From positions 1 to 13,934 of the forward strand of contig JBGOUY010000093.1 in the NCBI GenBank assembly GCA_041477795.1: a stretch of 13,934 bases of DNA. The letters run 5' to 3'. Every line of letters begins with the position of its first letter. Within the stretch, counting starts at the first letter, position 1. Under the pieces are notes generated by a model, which made no database searches, had not been told where the DNA came from, and saw only the letters and a list, made by a program, of their open reading frames with translations. This DNA is from DATFMP01 sp041477795. GTDB taxonomy: Bacteria; SAR324; JACQKK01. Both the position numbers and the translations under genes were made by a program. Below, piece by piece: positions 1-5,388 of the stretch.

Positions 1-20
1 AGGGGGCTTGCTCCCTCGCA
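1..20 (-). repeat. Edge copy of GC-rich dispersed repeat, truncated by the window start
   Basis: The first 16 bases are an exact reverse complement of 13861-13876, inside the hairpin-repeat cluster at the other end of the window. The copy lies 24 bases beyond the hisA stop codon, so like the other cluster it sits just 3' of a gene. It may continue to the left of the window. I infer a multicopy intergenic repeat family; only these copies are visible. Confidence 0.6.
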
Positions 21-43
21 GCCGTTTGCCTTCCCTCACTTCG

Positions 44-769
44 CTAGCGATTCAGGTCGGCCAGGGCGTCCAGCGTCAGCGTGCCCTCGTAGAGCGCCTT
101 GCCGATGATGATGCGGTCCACGCCGGCGGGTTCCAGGGCGCAGAGCGCCTGCACGTCCGCCCGGCTCGTGACGCCGCCGGAGGCGGTCACCCGGAGCCCG
201 CTGGCACGGGCGAACTGCCCGATGGCCGCGGTGTTGGGGCCGCGCAGCATGCCGTCCCGCGCGATGTCCGTGAAGATGGCGCGCTGCAGGCCGCGTTCGC
301 GCCACTGGCTGGCGAAGGCCCCCGCGTCGAGCGCGGTCTCCTCGGCCCAGCCCTGCACGGCCACGCGGCCGTCGCGCGCGTCGATGCCGATCTGCACGCG
401 CTCCCCGCCGAAGCGCTGCAGGATGCGCGCAACCCCATCCGGATCGCGGACGGCCAGCGTGCCGATGATGGCCGAGTCCACCCCCAGCGCCAGCACGCCG
501 GCCACGTCGGCCTCGGAGCGCAAGCCGCCGCCCAGCTCCAGCGGCACGTCCACGGCGGCGCGGATGGCCTGCACCGCCGCCAGGTTGGCGCTCGCGCCGC
601 GGAAGGCGCCGTCCAGGTCCACCAGGTGCAGCATGCGCGCGCCGGCCGCCACGAAGTCCCGCGCCACCGCCGCCGGATCGGCGCTGTAGACCGTCTCGTC
701 CTCCAGGCGACCCTGCTGCAGGCGCACGCAGCGGCCGGCTTGCAGGTCGATGGCGGGCAGGATCAGCAT
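44..769 (-). CDS. hisA: HisA, ProFAR isomerase of histidine biosynthesis
   Basis: Phosphoribosylformimino-5-aminoimidazole carboxamide ribotide isomerase, the cytoplasmic (beta/alpha)8-barrel enzyme that performs the Amadori rearrangement in histidine synthesis. The 241-aa product has the family's usual length. It begins MLILPAIDLQAGRCVRL, with catalytic acid Asp8, and carries the second catalytic acid at Asp130 in QIGIDARDG. Phosphate-binding segments are ELGGGLRS (78-85), ASGGVTS (196-202) and IIIGKALYEG (220-229). The frame stays open upstream, but ATG at 769 matches the conserved family start; the extra upstream residues are Arg/Pro-rich and unlike HisA. No strong Shine-Dalgarno is visible. 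hisH or hisF is not adjacent inside the window: upstream lies the AT-richer retropepsin cassette after a 192-bp gap, and hisF, if linked, must be left of base 1. Confidence 0.96.
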   Translation of the reverse strand: MLILPAIDLQAGRCVRLQQGRLEDETVYSADPAAVARDFVAAGARMLHLVDLDGAFRGASANLAAVQAIRAAVDVPLELGGGLRSEADVAGVLALGVDSAIIGTLAVRDPDGVARILQRFGGERVQIGIDARDGRVAVQGWAEETALDAGAFASQWRERGLQRAIFTDIARDGMLRGPNTAAIGQFARASGLRVTASGGVTSRADVQALCALEPAGVDRIIIGKALYEGTLTLDALADLNR

Positions 770-961
770 GGGCAGGGTGGCGGCCCAATGGGGCGAGTGG
801 GCGCGGGCGTGCGCGCCGACCAGCGTAGCACGCGGCCGCCGGCGGGCCAACGGCCGGCGCGGGCGGAACCTCACTCCGGCCCGCTGGCGCGCGGTAGTGT
901 CCTAATTTGCCTGATCCCGGCACGGATGCAATTGTCGAAAGGCTGTAGTGCTGAAACCGAC

Positions 962-1420
962 TCAATACAGAAGAGTCACGTCGCCAGTCGTACCATCGTA
1001 GATCAACGTGAATGCGGTCAGAAAAGTGCGGCCCATGAGCGCTCGATGAATTTGGCCGCCTTCCTGGAGATTGACGCCAGCGAATCGACCCCACATGGTA
1101 AAATTCAGCGATGGCACGTGAATCTGCGCCAAGTACATGTTGACGGATTGTGACCCCTGAACTCCGGCAATCGTCTGCTTGTCAACAATGGGCAGCCCTA
1201 GCTGCGTCGCAAGGGAGCTGTCGATGCAACACTCGGTTGCACCGGTATCGACAAGTGCCATTATGTTTTGCGCCGCCGCGCGCGGGACCTTCCCAGGTTG
1301 CTGCGGAGAATACGAGGGGTCGAAACCGATGTTGACAAAGAGTGTCGGCCCCAGGCGGATCAATGCCTGGGGCGCTCGGGTCTGCGGCGTATCAATGCAA
1401 CCGCATTTAGTTCTTGGCAT
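962..1420 (-). CDS. Small retropepsin-like (clan AA) aspartic protease
   Basis: Predicted single-lobe aspartic protease of 152 aa, expected to act as a homodimer like retroviral proteases, each chain giving one catalytic Asp. Seen: the active-site motif ALVDTGATECCIDSSLA (55-71; Asp58, Thr59, Gly60), the LGLP segment typical of retropepsin-like proteins (74-77), and near the C-terminus ALMGRTFL (127-134) followed by a hydrophobic strand and YDGTTG, matching the family's second conserved block. No signal peptide or membrane helix is evident. ATG 1420 is chosen because it overlaps the end of the upstream gene by 14 nt on the same strand, implying translational coupling; no clear Shine-Dalgarno is seen, and a TTG at 1471 is a weaker alternative. 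Base composition is lower in G+C than the flanking genes. Substrate is unknown; activity is inferred from the motif only. Confidence 0.8.
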   Translation of the reverse strand: MPRTKCGCIDTPQTRAPQALIRLGPTLFVNIGFDPSYSPQQPGKVPRAAAQNIMALVDTGATECCIDSSLATQLGLPIVDKQTIAGVQGSQSVNMYLAQIHVPSLNFTMWGRFAGVNLQEGGQIHRALMGRTFLTAFTLIYDGTTGDVTLLY

Positions 1421-1655
1421 TTGCAAGATGATACATGACAGATGCGGGCAGGACCATGGGCGGGGCGCCAACCTCTCGAATCAGGAATGGCCCCGCTCCA
1501 AACCGGGCAACTGCCTCGGCTGCAGCAGATTCGAACGTATCGAATGTGCCGATTAGCTGTCCTTCGCGAATGACCACCCACTTGCCTTTGTGGTGAATCT
1601 CGAGGTCTTTTTGCATTCCCACATAGGCATCAATTTCGCTTTGGATGTCTGGCAT
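1407..1655 (-). CDS. DUF5678-like small protein, partner of the retropepsin
   Basis: An 82-aa acidic protein of unknown function. The core (about residues 21-63) includes HKGKWVVIREGQLIGTFDTF, then an Ala-rich helix with AVARFG and FLIREV. This is the layout I associate with DUF5678: a short beta-rich 'GKWV.I..G..IG....' fold and a helix. Similar small proteins occur, as I recall, next to small aspartic proteases. The start is ATG 1655 because an AGGAG Shine-Dalgarno lies 6 nt upstream; a TTG at 1673 would overlap that site. The gene overlaps the retropepsin start by 14 nt, so the two are probably co-transcribed and coupled. It could be a substrate, inhibitor, adaptor or chaperone of the protease; nothing in the sequence decides this. 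Confidence 0.7.
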   Translation of the reverse strand: MPDIQSEIDAYVGMQKDLEIHHKGKWVVIREGQLIGTFDTFESAAAEAVARFGAGPFLIREVGAPPMVLPASVMYHLANAKN

Positions 1656-1704
1656 GGCCTGCTCCTGCTCCAAGGTTCAGGCCTCATGGCCTTGCGGATG
1701 CCGC

Positions 1705-1716
1705 CCTTCTAGAAGG
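1705..1716. promoter_or_regulatory. Perfect 12-bp palindrome, candidate operator
   Basis: CCTTCTAGAAGG is a perfect inverted repeat about 50 bp upstream of the DUF5678-like start. It sits where transcription should start from the promoter predicted at 1725-1752. A regulator bound here would block initiation. No regulator gene lies beside it. Function is inferred from symmetry and position. Confidence 0.4.
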
Positions 1717-1724
1717 TCGATTCA

Positions 1725-1752
1725 AGTATCACACCACTCTGAAAGTATGCAA
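1725..1752 (-). promoter_or_regulatory. Candidate promoter of the DUF5678-like/retropepsin pair
   Basis: On the minus strand TTGCAT (1752-1747) is followed after 16 nt by GATACT (1730-1725). A TG one base before the -10 gives an extended -10 (TGTGATACT). Initiation is expected near 1718, inside or next to the palindrome at 1705-1716. The -35 matches consensus in only three positions, so this is a moderate prediction. Confidence 0.4.
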
Positions 1753-1851
1753 AGGCCGGGCGCGGCCGCACATTGACGGGCGCGACCCGCGCTCCCTATG
1801 ATGGCGCACAGCGGGGCACGTAGCGGGCGGTCGGAACCGTGGTGAAACGTC

Positions 1852-1880
1852 TGTACACCTGAGCCGATCCGTGCTAGGAT
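1852..1880 (+). promoter_or_regulatory. Candidate purM promoter with extended -10
   Basis: TGTACA (1852-1857) and TAGGAT (1875-1880) are separated by 17 nt. The -10 is preceded by TG at 1872-1873 (TGCTAGGAT). Each hexamer matches the sigma-70 consensus in 4 of 6 positions. Transcription would begin near 1887 and leave a leader of about 255 nt before purM, enough for the structured region at 1901-2024. Read by eye only. Confidence 0.4.
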
Positions 1881-1900
1881 GATGACGCGCAAAGGCCCGG

Positions 1901-2024
1901 CCAGAGCCCCTCTGGGGGGCTGCGGAAAAATTACGAAACGAAGCCACCGCGGGGGCCACGGCCCGGCACTCGTCACGCTGCGTGATTCCGCAGTCGTCGG
2001 CCAGGGGGAACGAGTGCCGTGCCG
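1901..2024 (+). promoter_or_regulatory. Strongly structured purM leader (candidate RNA element)
   Basis: Three nested or successive stems lie between the candidate promoter and purM. A perfect 6-bp hairpin with a 3-nt loop occupies 1901-1915 (CCAGAG/CTCTGG). A long stem pairs 1959-1973 with 2010-2024, 14 of 15 pairs with a single C-T mismatch. Inside it, 1975-1982 pairs with 1989-1997 (8 pairs, one bulge). I do not recognise a known riboswitch consensus. The stretch 1656-2143 has no convincing gene other than these control elements. Confidence 0.4.
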
Positions 2025-2094
2025 ACGGCGGTCGGGCGCCGCTGCCTGCACGCGACGGCGATGGCCGAACGACGCGGATTTCCAAACGAAGCCA
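1936..2094 (+). repeat. 11-nt direct repeat pair in the purM leader
   Basis: AAACGAAGCCA occurs at 1936-1946 and again at 2084-2094, flanking the long stem at 1959-2024. The copies are AT-richer than their surroundings. They could be unpaired flanks of an RNA fold or protein-binding sites; chance is also possible. Confidence 0.3.
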
Positions 2095-2108
2095 ACCCGA
2101 GCGGAGCC

Positions 2109-2147
2109 ATGACCCCCCGAGCCCAGCGCAGCCGGCCCGCCGCATGA
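2109..2147 (+). other. Possible 12-codon leader ORF overlapping the purM start
   Basis: An ATG at 2109 opens a 12-residue frame (MTPRAQRSRPAA) whose TGA at 2145-2147 overlaps the purM ATG as ATGA. GCGGAG lies just upstream, but only 2 nt from the ATG, which is too close for a good Shine-Dalgarno. purM itself has no clear ribosome-binding site, so coupled translation is possible. Weakly supported. Confidence 0.2.
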
Positions 2148-3355
2148 GCGAGCGCTATCGCCAGCGCGGCGTCTCCGCGCAGAAGGAGGAGGTGCACGCG
2201 GCCGTGGGCGCCGCCGACCCGGGCCTCTTCCCGGGCGCCTTCTGCAAGCTCGTGCCGGACGTGCTGGGCGGCGACCCGGCCGCGTGCTTGGCCATGCACG
2301 CCGACGGCGCCGGCACCAAGTCCGTCGTGGCCTACCTGGCCTGGCGCGAGACGGGCGACGCCCGCGTGTTCGAGGGCATCGCGCAGGATGCGCTGGTGAT
2401 GAACGTGGACGACCTGCTCTGCGTGGGCGCCCTGGGGCCGTACCTGTACTCGAACACGATCGGCCGCCACGCACGGCGCCTGCCGGGCGAGGTGCTGCAG
2501 GCCGTGCTGCGGGGCTTCGCGCGGCTGGAGGCGCAGTACGCGGAGTGGGGCATGCCGCTCGTCGCCAGCGGCGGGGAGACGGCGGACGTGGGCGACGTGG
2601 TCGCCACGCTGCTGCTGGACGTGACGGTGGTGACGCGCCTGCGCCGCGCGGCCGTGATCGCCAACAGCGGCGTGCAGCCCGGGGACGTCATCATCGGGCT
2701 GGCCTCGGACGGGCAGGCGGCCTACGAGGCGCGCCCCAACAGCGGCATCGGCAGCAACGGGCTCACCTCGGCCCGGCACGACCTGCTCTCCCGGTACTAT
2801 GCGGAGCGCTACGCGGAGACGGTGGACCCGGAGACGCCCGCCGAGCTGGTCTACAGCGGGCCGTACCGGCTCGAGGCGCCGCTGCCCGGCACGCCGCTCA
2901 GCGTGGGCGAGGCGCTGCTCTCCCCCACGCGCAGCTATGCGCCGCTGATCAAGGCCCTGCTGGAGGATCACCGCGAGCAGGTCGGAGCGCTGGTGCACTG
3001 CACCGGCGGCGGCCAGACCAAGTGCCTGCGCAGCGGCCGCGGCATCCGCTACGTGAAGGACGCGCTCTTCGCGCCGCCGCCGCTGTTCCAGCTCATCCGC
3101 GCGGCCAGCGGGACGAGCTGGCGCGAGCTGTACCAGGTGTTCAACATGGGCCACCGCATGGAGATCATCGGCCGCCCGGCGCTGCTGCCGGTGCTGGAGC
3201 AGATCGGGCGTGCCCACGGCGTGGCCGTGCGGCAGGTGGGCCACTGCGAGGCCGCGCGGGGACACGTCGCACCCGCTGCGCCGCACGATGCAGCGGCCGG
3301 AGCGGGCAACCAGCTCGAGCTGCACACGCCCGGCGGCGTGGAAACCTATCCCTGA
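2144..3355 (+). CDS. purM: PurM, AIR synthetase (long Bacteroidetes-like form)
   Basis: Phosphoribosylformylglycinamidine cyclo-ligase: ATP-dependent ring closure of FGAM to AIR in purine biosynthesis, in the cytoplasm. The 403-aa product shows the N-terminal RYRQRGVSAQKEEVHAA segment, ATP/Mg motif HADGAGTK (52-59), NVDDLLCVGA (87-96), GGETADVGD (143-151), SNGLTSARHDLL (204-215), LLSPTRSYAPLIK (258-270), TGGGQTK (287-293) and the PurM C-terminal motif FNMGHRME (333-340). The spacing and wording fit the roughly 390-aa form I know from Bacteroidetes rather than the roughly 345-aa E. coli form. The tail at 371-390 has an Ala/His-rich insertion before NQLELHTPGG. ATG 2144 (MSERYRQRG) is chosen by family alignment; the open frame upstream is unrelated. 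No purN follows; the downstream gene is convergent. Confidence 0.93.
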   Translation: MSERYRQRGVSAQKEEVHAAVGAADPGLFPGAFCKLVPDVLGGDPAACLAMHADGAGTKSVVAYLAWRETGDARVFEGIAQDALVMNVDDLLCVGALGPYLYSNTIGRHARRLPGEVLQAVLRGFARLEAQYAEWGMPLVASGGETADVGDVVATLLLDVTVVTRLRRAAVIANSGVQPGDVIIGLASDGQAAYEARPNSGIGSNGLTSARHDLLSRYYAERYAETVDPETPAELVYSGPYRLEAPLPGTPLSVGEALLSPTRSYAPLIKALLEDHREQVGALVHCTGGGQTKCLRSGRGIRYVKDALFAPPPLFQLIRAASGTSWRELYQVFNMGHRMEIIGRPALLPVLEQIGRAHGVAVRQVGHCEAARGHVAPAAPHDAAAGAGNQLELHTPGGVETYP

Positions 3356-3379
3356 CCGGCACGGTCGCCGGCACGGCCG
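3356..3379. repeat. Two 12-bp tandem units between convergent genes
   Basis: CCGGCACGGTCG is followed directly by CCGGCACGGCCG, one mismatch, immediately after the purM stop. A 10-bp palindrome CCGGCGCCGG follows at 3398-3407 before the stop of the convergent Rid gene. The 54-bp gap therefore can form GC-rich hairpins but has no U-tract. Confidence 0.5.
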
Positions 3380-3409
3380 GGCCAGAGCGGCGTGTCACCG
3401 GCGCCGGCC

Positions 3410-3826
3410 TCAGCCGCCGATGACGGCGACGGCGTCGATCTCGATCAGCGCATCCGGGTGCACGAACTCGCTGATCTGCACCATGGTCGAAGCGGGCAGA
3501 TGATTGCGGTCGAAGAACTCCAGCCGCGCGTCGTGGATCTCGCGGAAGCGGCCGATGTCCTTCACGAACACCGTCACGCGCACGACATCCTTGCAGGTGC
3601 CGCCGGCCTGCTTGAGCACCGCGCCGATGTTGCGCAGCACCTGGCGCGCCTGGGCCCCCATGTCGCCCTTGCCCACCAGCTTCATGTCGGCATCGAAGGC
3701 GAGCTGCCCGGAGACGAACAGCAGCCGCCCGCCGGTCGTCATGACGCCGTTGGAGAAGGCCACCGGCCCGGAGAACGGGCCCCGGTTAGCCAGCGGCTTG
3801 GCAAGCGGGAATATCGTCTTGGCCAT
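3410..3826 (-). CDS. Rid/YjgF/YER057c/UK114-family protein lacking the RidA arginine
   Basis: A 138-aa, single-domain, cytoplasmic Rid-family protein, normally a homotrimer with clefts between subunits. RidA members hydrolyse reactive enamines/imines such as 2-aminoacrylate. Family blocks seen: LLFVSGQLAFD (35-45), AQARQVLRNIGAVLKQAGG (59-77, Rid signature helix), VVRVTVFVKDI (81-91) and ALIEIDAVAV (126-135). The E. coli RidA stretch PARSCV aligns with PASTMV (111-116), so the catalytic/carboxylate-binding Arg105 is Ser113 here; this suggests a non-RidA subfamily with another ligand. A strong GGAGG Shine-Dalgarno sits 5 nt before ATG 3826. It lies 167 bp downstream of the TRAP binding-protein gene on the same strand, so co-transcription is possible. 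Family assignment is firm; activity is not. Confidence 0.9.
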   Translation of the reverse strand: MAKTIFPLAKPLANRGPFSGPVAFSNGVMTTGGRLLFVSGQLAFDADMKLVGKGDMGAQARQVLRNIGAVLKQAGGTCKDVVRVTVFVKDIGRFREIHDARLEFFDRNHLPASTMVQISEFVHPDALIEIDAVAVIGG

Positions 3827-3887
3827 CGTGGCCTCCTTGGAATGCAATGGACGCCTGGATTGATGTGCGGCGCCGCGACCGGGCGCC

Positions 3888-3908
3888 GGACTGCCGGTAC
3901 GGTAGTCC
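3888..3908 (-). other. Intercistronic hairpin between TRAP protein and Rid genes
   Basis: GGACTGCCG, a 3-nt loop GTA and CGGTAGTCC form a near-perfect 9-bp stem with one non-Watson-Crick position (an A-C mismatch in the minus-strand transcript). It lies in the 167-bp gap between two genes on the minus strand. There is no U-tract, so it is more likely an mRNA-processing or stability hairpin than a terminator, if functional at all. Confidence 0.25.
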
Positions 3909-3993
3909 ACCCGGCCGCCCCCGCACAAGGCGCGGCGGCACCCGGCGCTCGGGGCGGACGCGCGTGCTCCGCCGCCGTGGGCGCGGCTGGACC

Positions 3994-5100
3994 CTATGCG
4001 GGGCTGGCGCCGACGCTGGCGAGCGCGCGCTGGTAGGCCGCCTCGCTGAGGGCGTGCCAAGCGCGCACGCCATCGCGGAAGGCCTTGTAGCTCTCGTAGA
4101 CCCGCCGCGCATCCGGATCGGCATCGGCGACGGACTGATTGACCCGCTCGGCCGCGGCGTACAGCGCCTTCAGCACGTCCGCGGGCAGCTCGCGGAAGGC
4201 GACCGCGCTTTGCTGCTGCATGCGCCGCAGGAACTCCTGGTTGCGCGCATCGAACTCGGCCAGATTGGCCACGTTGAGCTGGAACGCCGCCTGGTCGAGC
4301 ATGAGCTGCAATTCCCGCGGCAGGGACGCCCAGGCCGTCAGGTTGATCGTCAGCTCGTTGGCCGTGGAGGGCTGGTGCCAGCCCGGCGTGTAGCAGTAGC
4401 GCGCGGCCCGGTGCAGGCCCAGCTCGTAGTCGTAGTACGGCGCCATCCACTCGCAGGCGTCGATGGTGCCGGCCTGCAGGGCCGGCACGACCTCCGGCGC
4501 GGGCAGCAGCAGCACCTTGGCCCCCACGGACTCCAGGATGCGCCCGCCCAGCCCGGCGATGCAGATCTTGAGGCCCTTGATATCCTCCAGGCTGCGCACC
4601 TCGCGACGGAACCAGCCGGCCACCTCCATGCCCGTGTTGCCGGCAGGCCAGGGGATGAGGCCCTGGCGGGCGTAAACCTCGCGCCAGAGGTCCAGCCCGC
4701 CGCCGAAGTAGAACCAGGCGTTGGTCTGCTGTGCGGTCATGCCAAAGGGCACGGAGCAGGTGAACTGCGCGGCTGGCAGCCGGCCGGCCCAGTAGTAGGA
4801 CGCGCTGTACATCATCTGGATCGTACCGTCGCGCACCGCATCGAACAGGCCGAAGGCCGGCACCAGCTCCCCCGCGCCGTAGACCTGGATCTCCAGCGCG
4901 CCCTTGCTCAGGGTGCGCAGGCGGGCCACGAGCGGCGCCAGGTTGGCCGCCAGGATCGGCGCCGACGGCGCGAAGCTGTGCCCCAGCCGCCAGCGGAAGC
5001 GCACCTGGGCGTGGGTCGGCTTGCCGGGATAGGACACGGCCGCCAGCGTCGAGGTCACGGCCGTGGCGGCCGTCTTGCGCAGGAACGATCGTCGGTTCAT
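3994..5100 (-). CDS. Tat-exported TRAP transporter substrate-binding protein (DctP family, TakP-like)
   Basis: Periplasmic ligand-binding subunit of a tripartite ATP-independent periplasmic transporter, 368 aa. The N-terminus MNRRSFLRKTAATAVTSTLA is a twin-arginine signal (RRSFLRK at 3-9), with likely cleavage after THA (29-31), so it is exported folded. Family blocks resembling the 2-oxoacid-binding TakP group: YYWAGRLPAAQF (102-113), VPFGMTAQQTNAW (117-129), GNTGMEVAGWF (154-164), LEDIKGLKI (171-179), GTIDACEWMAPYYDYELGL (211-229) and YTPGWHQP (237-244). The usual carboxylate-binding Arg after GLK(I/M) is Cys180. GGAG lies 5 nt before ATG 5100. No DctQ or DctM membrane genes are in the window, so it is an orphan here. 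Ligand is unknown. Confidence 0.9.
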   Translation of the reverse strand: MNRRSFLRKTAATAVTSTLAAVSYPGKPTHAQVRFRWRLGHSFAPSAPILAANLAPLVARLRTLSKGALEIQVYGAGELVPAFGLFDAVRDGTIQMMYSASYYWAGRLPAAQFTCSVPFGMTAQQTNAWFYFGGGLDLWREVYARQGLIPWPAGNTGMEVAGWFRREVRSLEDIKGLKICIAGLGGRILESVGAKVLLLPAPEVVPALQAGTIDACEWMAPYYDYELGLHRAARYCYTPGWHQPSTANELTINLTAWASLPRELQLMLDQAAFQLNVANLAEFDARNQEFLRRMQQQSAVAFRELPADVLKALYAAAERVNQSVADADPDARRVYESYKAFRDGVRAWHALSEAAYQRALASVGASPA

Positions 5101-5271
5101 GGAGACTCCGTGAGCGCGCGGGGCCCGCGACCCCGCGTGCCGGTGTCGGTCGACGCACCACTGGCGTCCCGCTCGTCCCAGGCGGGGTGCACGCCCCGTG
5201 CCCGCCGGCTCGCTCCGGCGGTGGCAGCCAGCCACGCGGGGCTGGCCGGCGTTCCGCCGCGTGGTGGGACA

Positions 5272-5301
5272 TTGCCGCGCCGCGGCCAGCCATGGAATAA
5301 T
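5272..5301 (+). promoter_or_regulatory. Candidate promoter of the LON-domain gene
   Basis: TTGCCG (5272-5277) and AATAAT (5296-5301) are separated by 18 nt in an otherwise very GC-rich divergent intergenic region. The -10 matches consensus in 5 of 6 positions. The leader to the ATG would be about 80 nt. No equally clear promoter was found for the divergent TRAP gene. Confidence 0.4.
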
Positions 5302-5388
5302 GGTTGCCGGTCGGTCAGGGGCGCAGACAGGCGCCCTGCGCCCGCCCGCAGCACGCCGTCACCGGCCGCGCCCCGCGCGGGGAGAGCG

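Noticed and set aside
890..925. GGTAGTGTCCTAATTTGCC near the composition change, considered as an insertion-sequence end
   Set aside because: No matching inverted terminal repeat or target duplication was found at the other side of the cassette, and no transposase is present.
962..1655. Calling the retropepsin/DUF5678-like pair a toxin-antitoxin system
   Set aside because: Size and overlap would fit, but neither protein belongs to a toxin or antitoxin family I recognise; a protease/partner module is the safer description.
1880..1925. Partial resemblance of GACGCGCAAAGGCCCGG to part of the c-di-GMP-I (GEMM) riboswitch
   Set aside because: The required 5' strand and the second conserved block are not present in the right order, and the candidate transcription start lies inside the region.
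1879..2112. A 77-aa plus-strand frame within the purM leader
   Set aside because: No ribosome-binding site, no recognisable family, and it covers the strongly folded region; more likely non-coding.
1973..3325. A 450-aa minus-strand frame opposite purM, and similar long frames opposite tldD/pmbA and pcnB (10801-12003, 12216-13778)
   Set aside because: They are rich in Arg, Ala, His and Gln with no domain-like blocks, and each lies exactly opposite a well-recognised gene.
3847..5388. Plus-strand frame joined in phase to the LON-domain gene, suggesting a 738-aa fusion protein
   Set aside because: It is antisense to the TRAP binding-protein gene. LON homology begins right after ATG 5389, which has its own Shine-Dalgarno.
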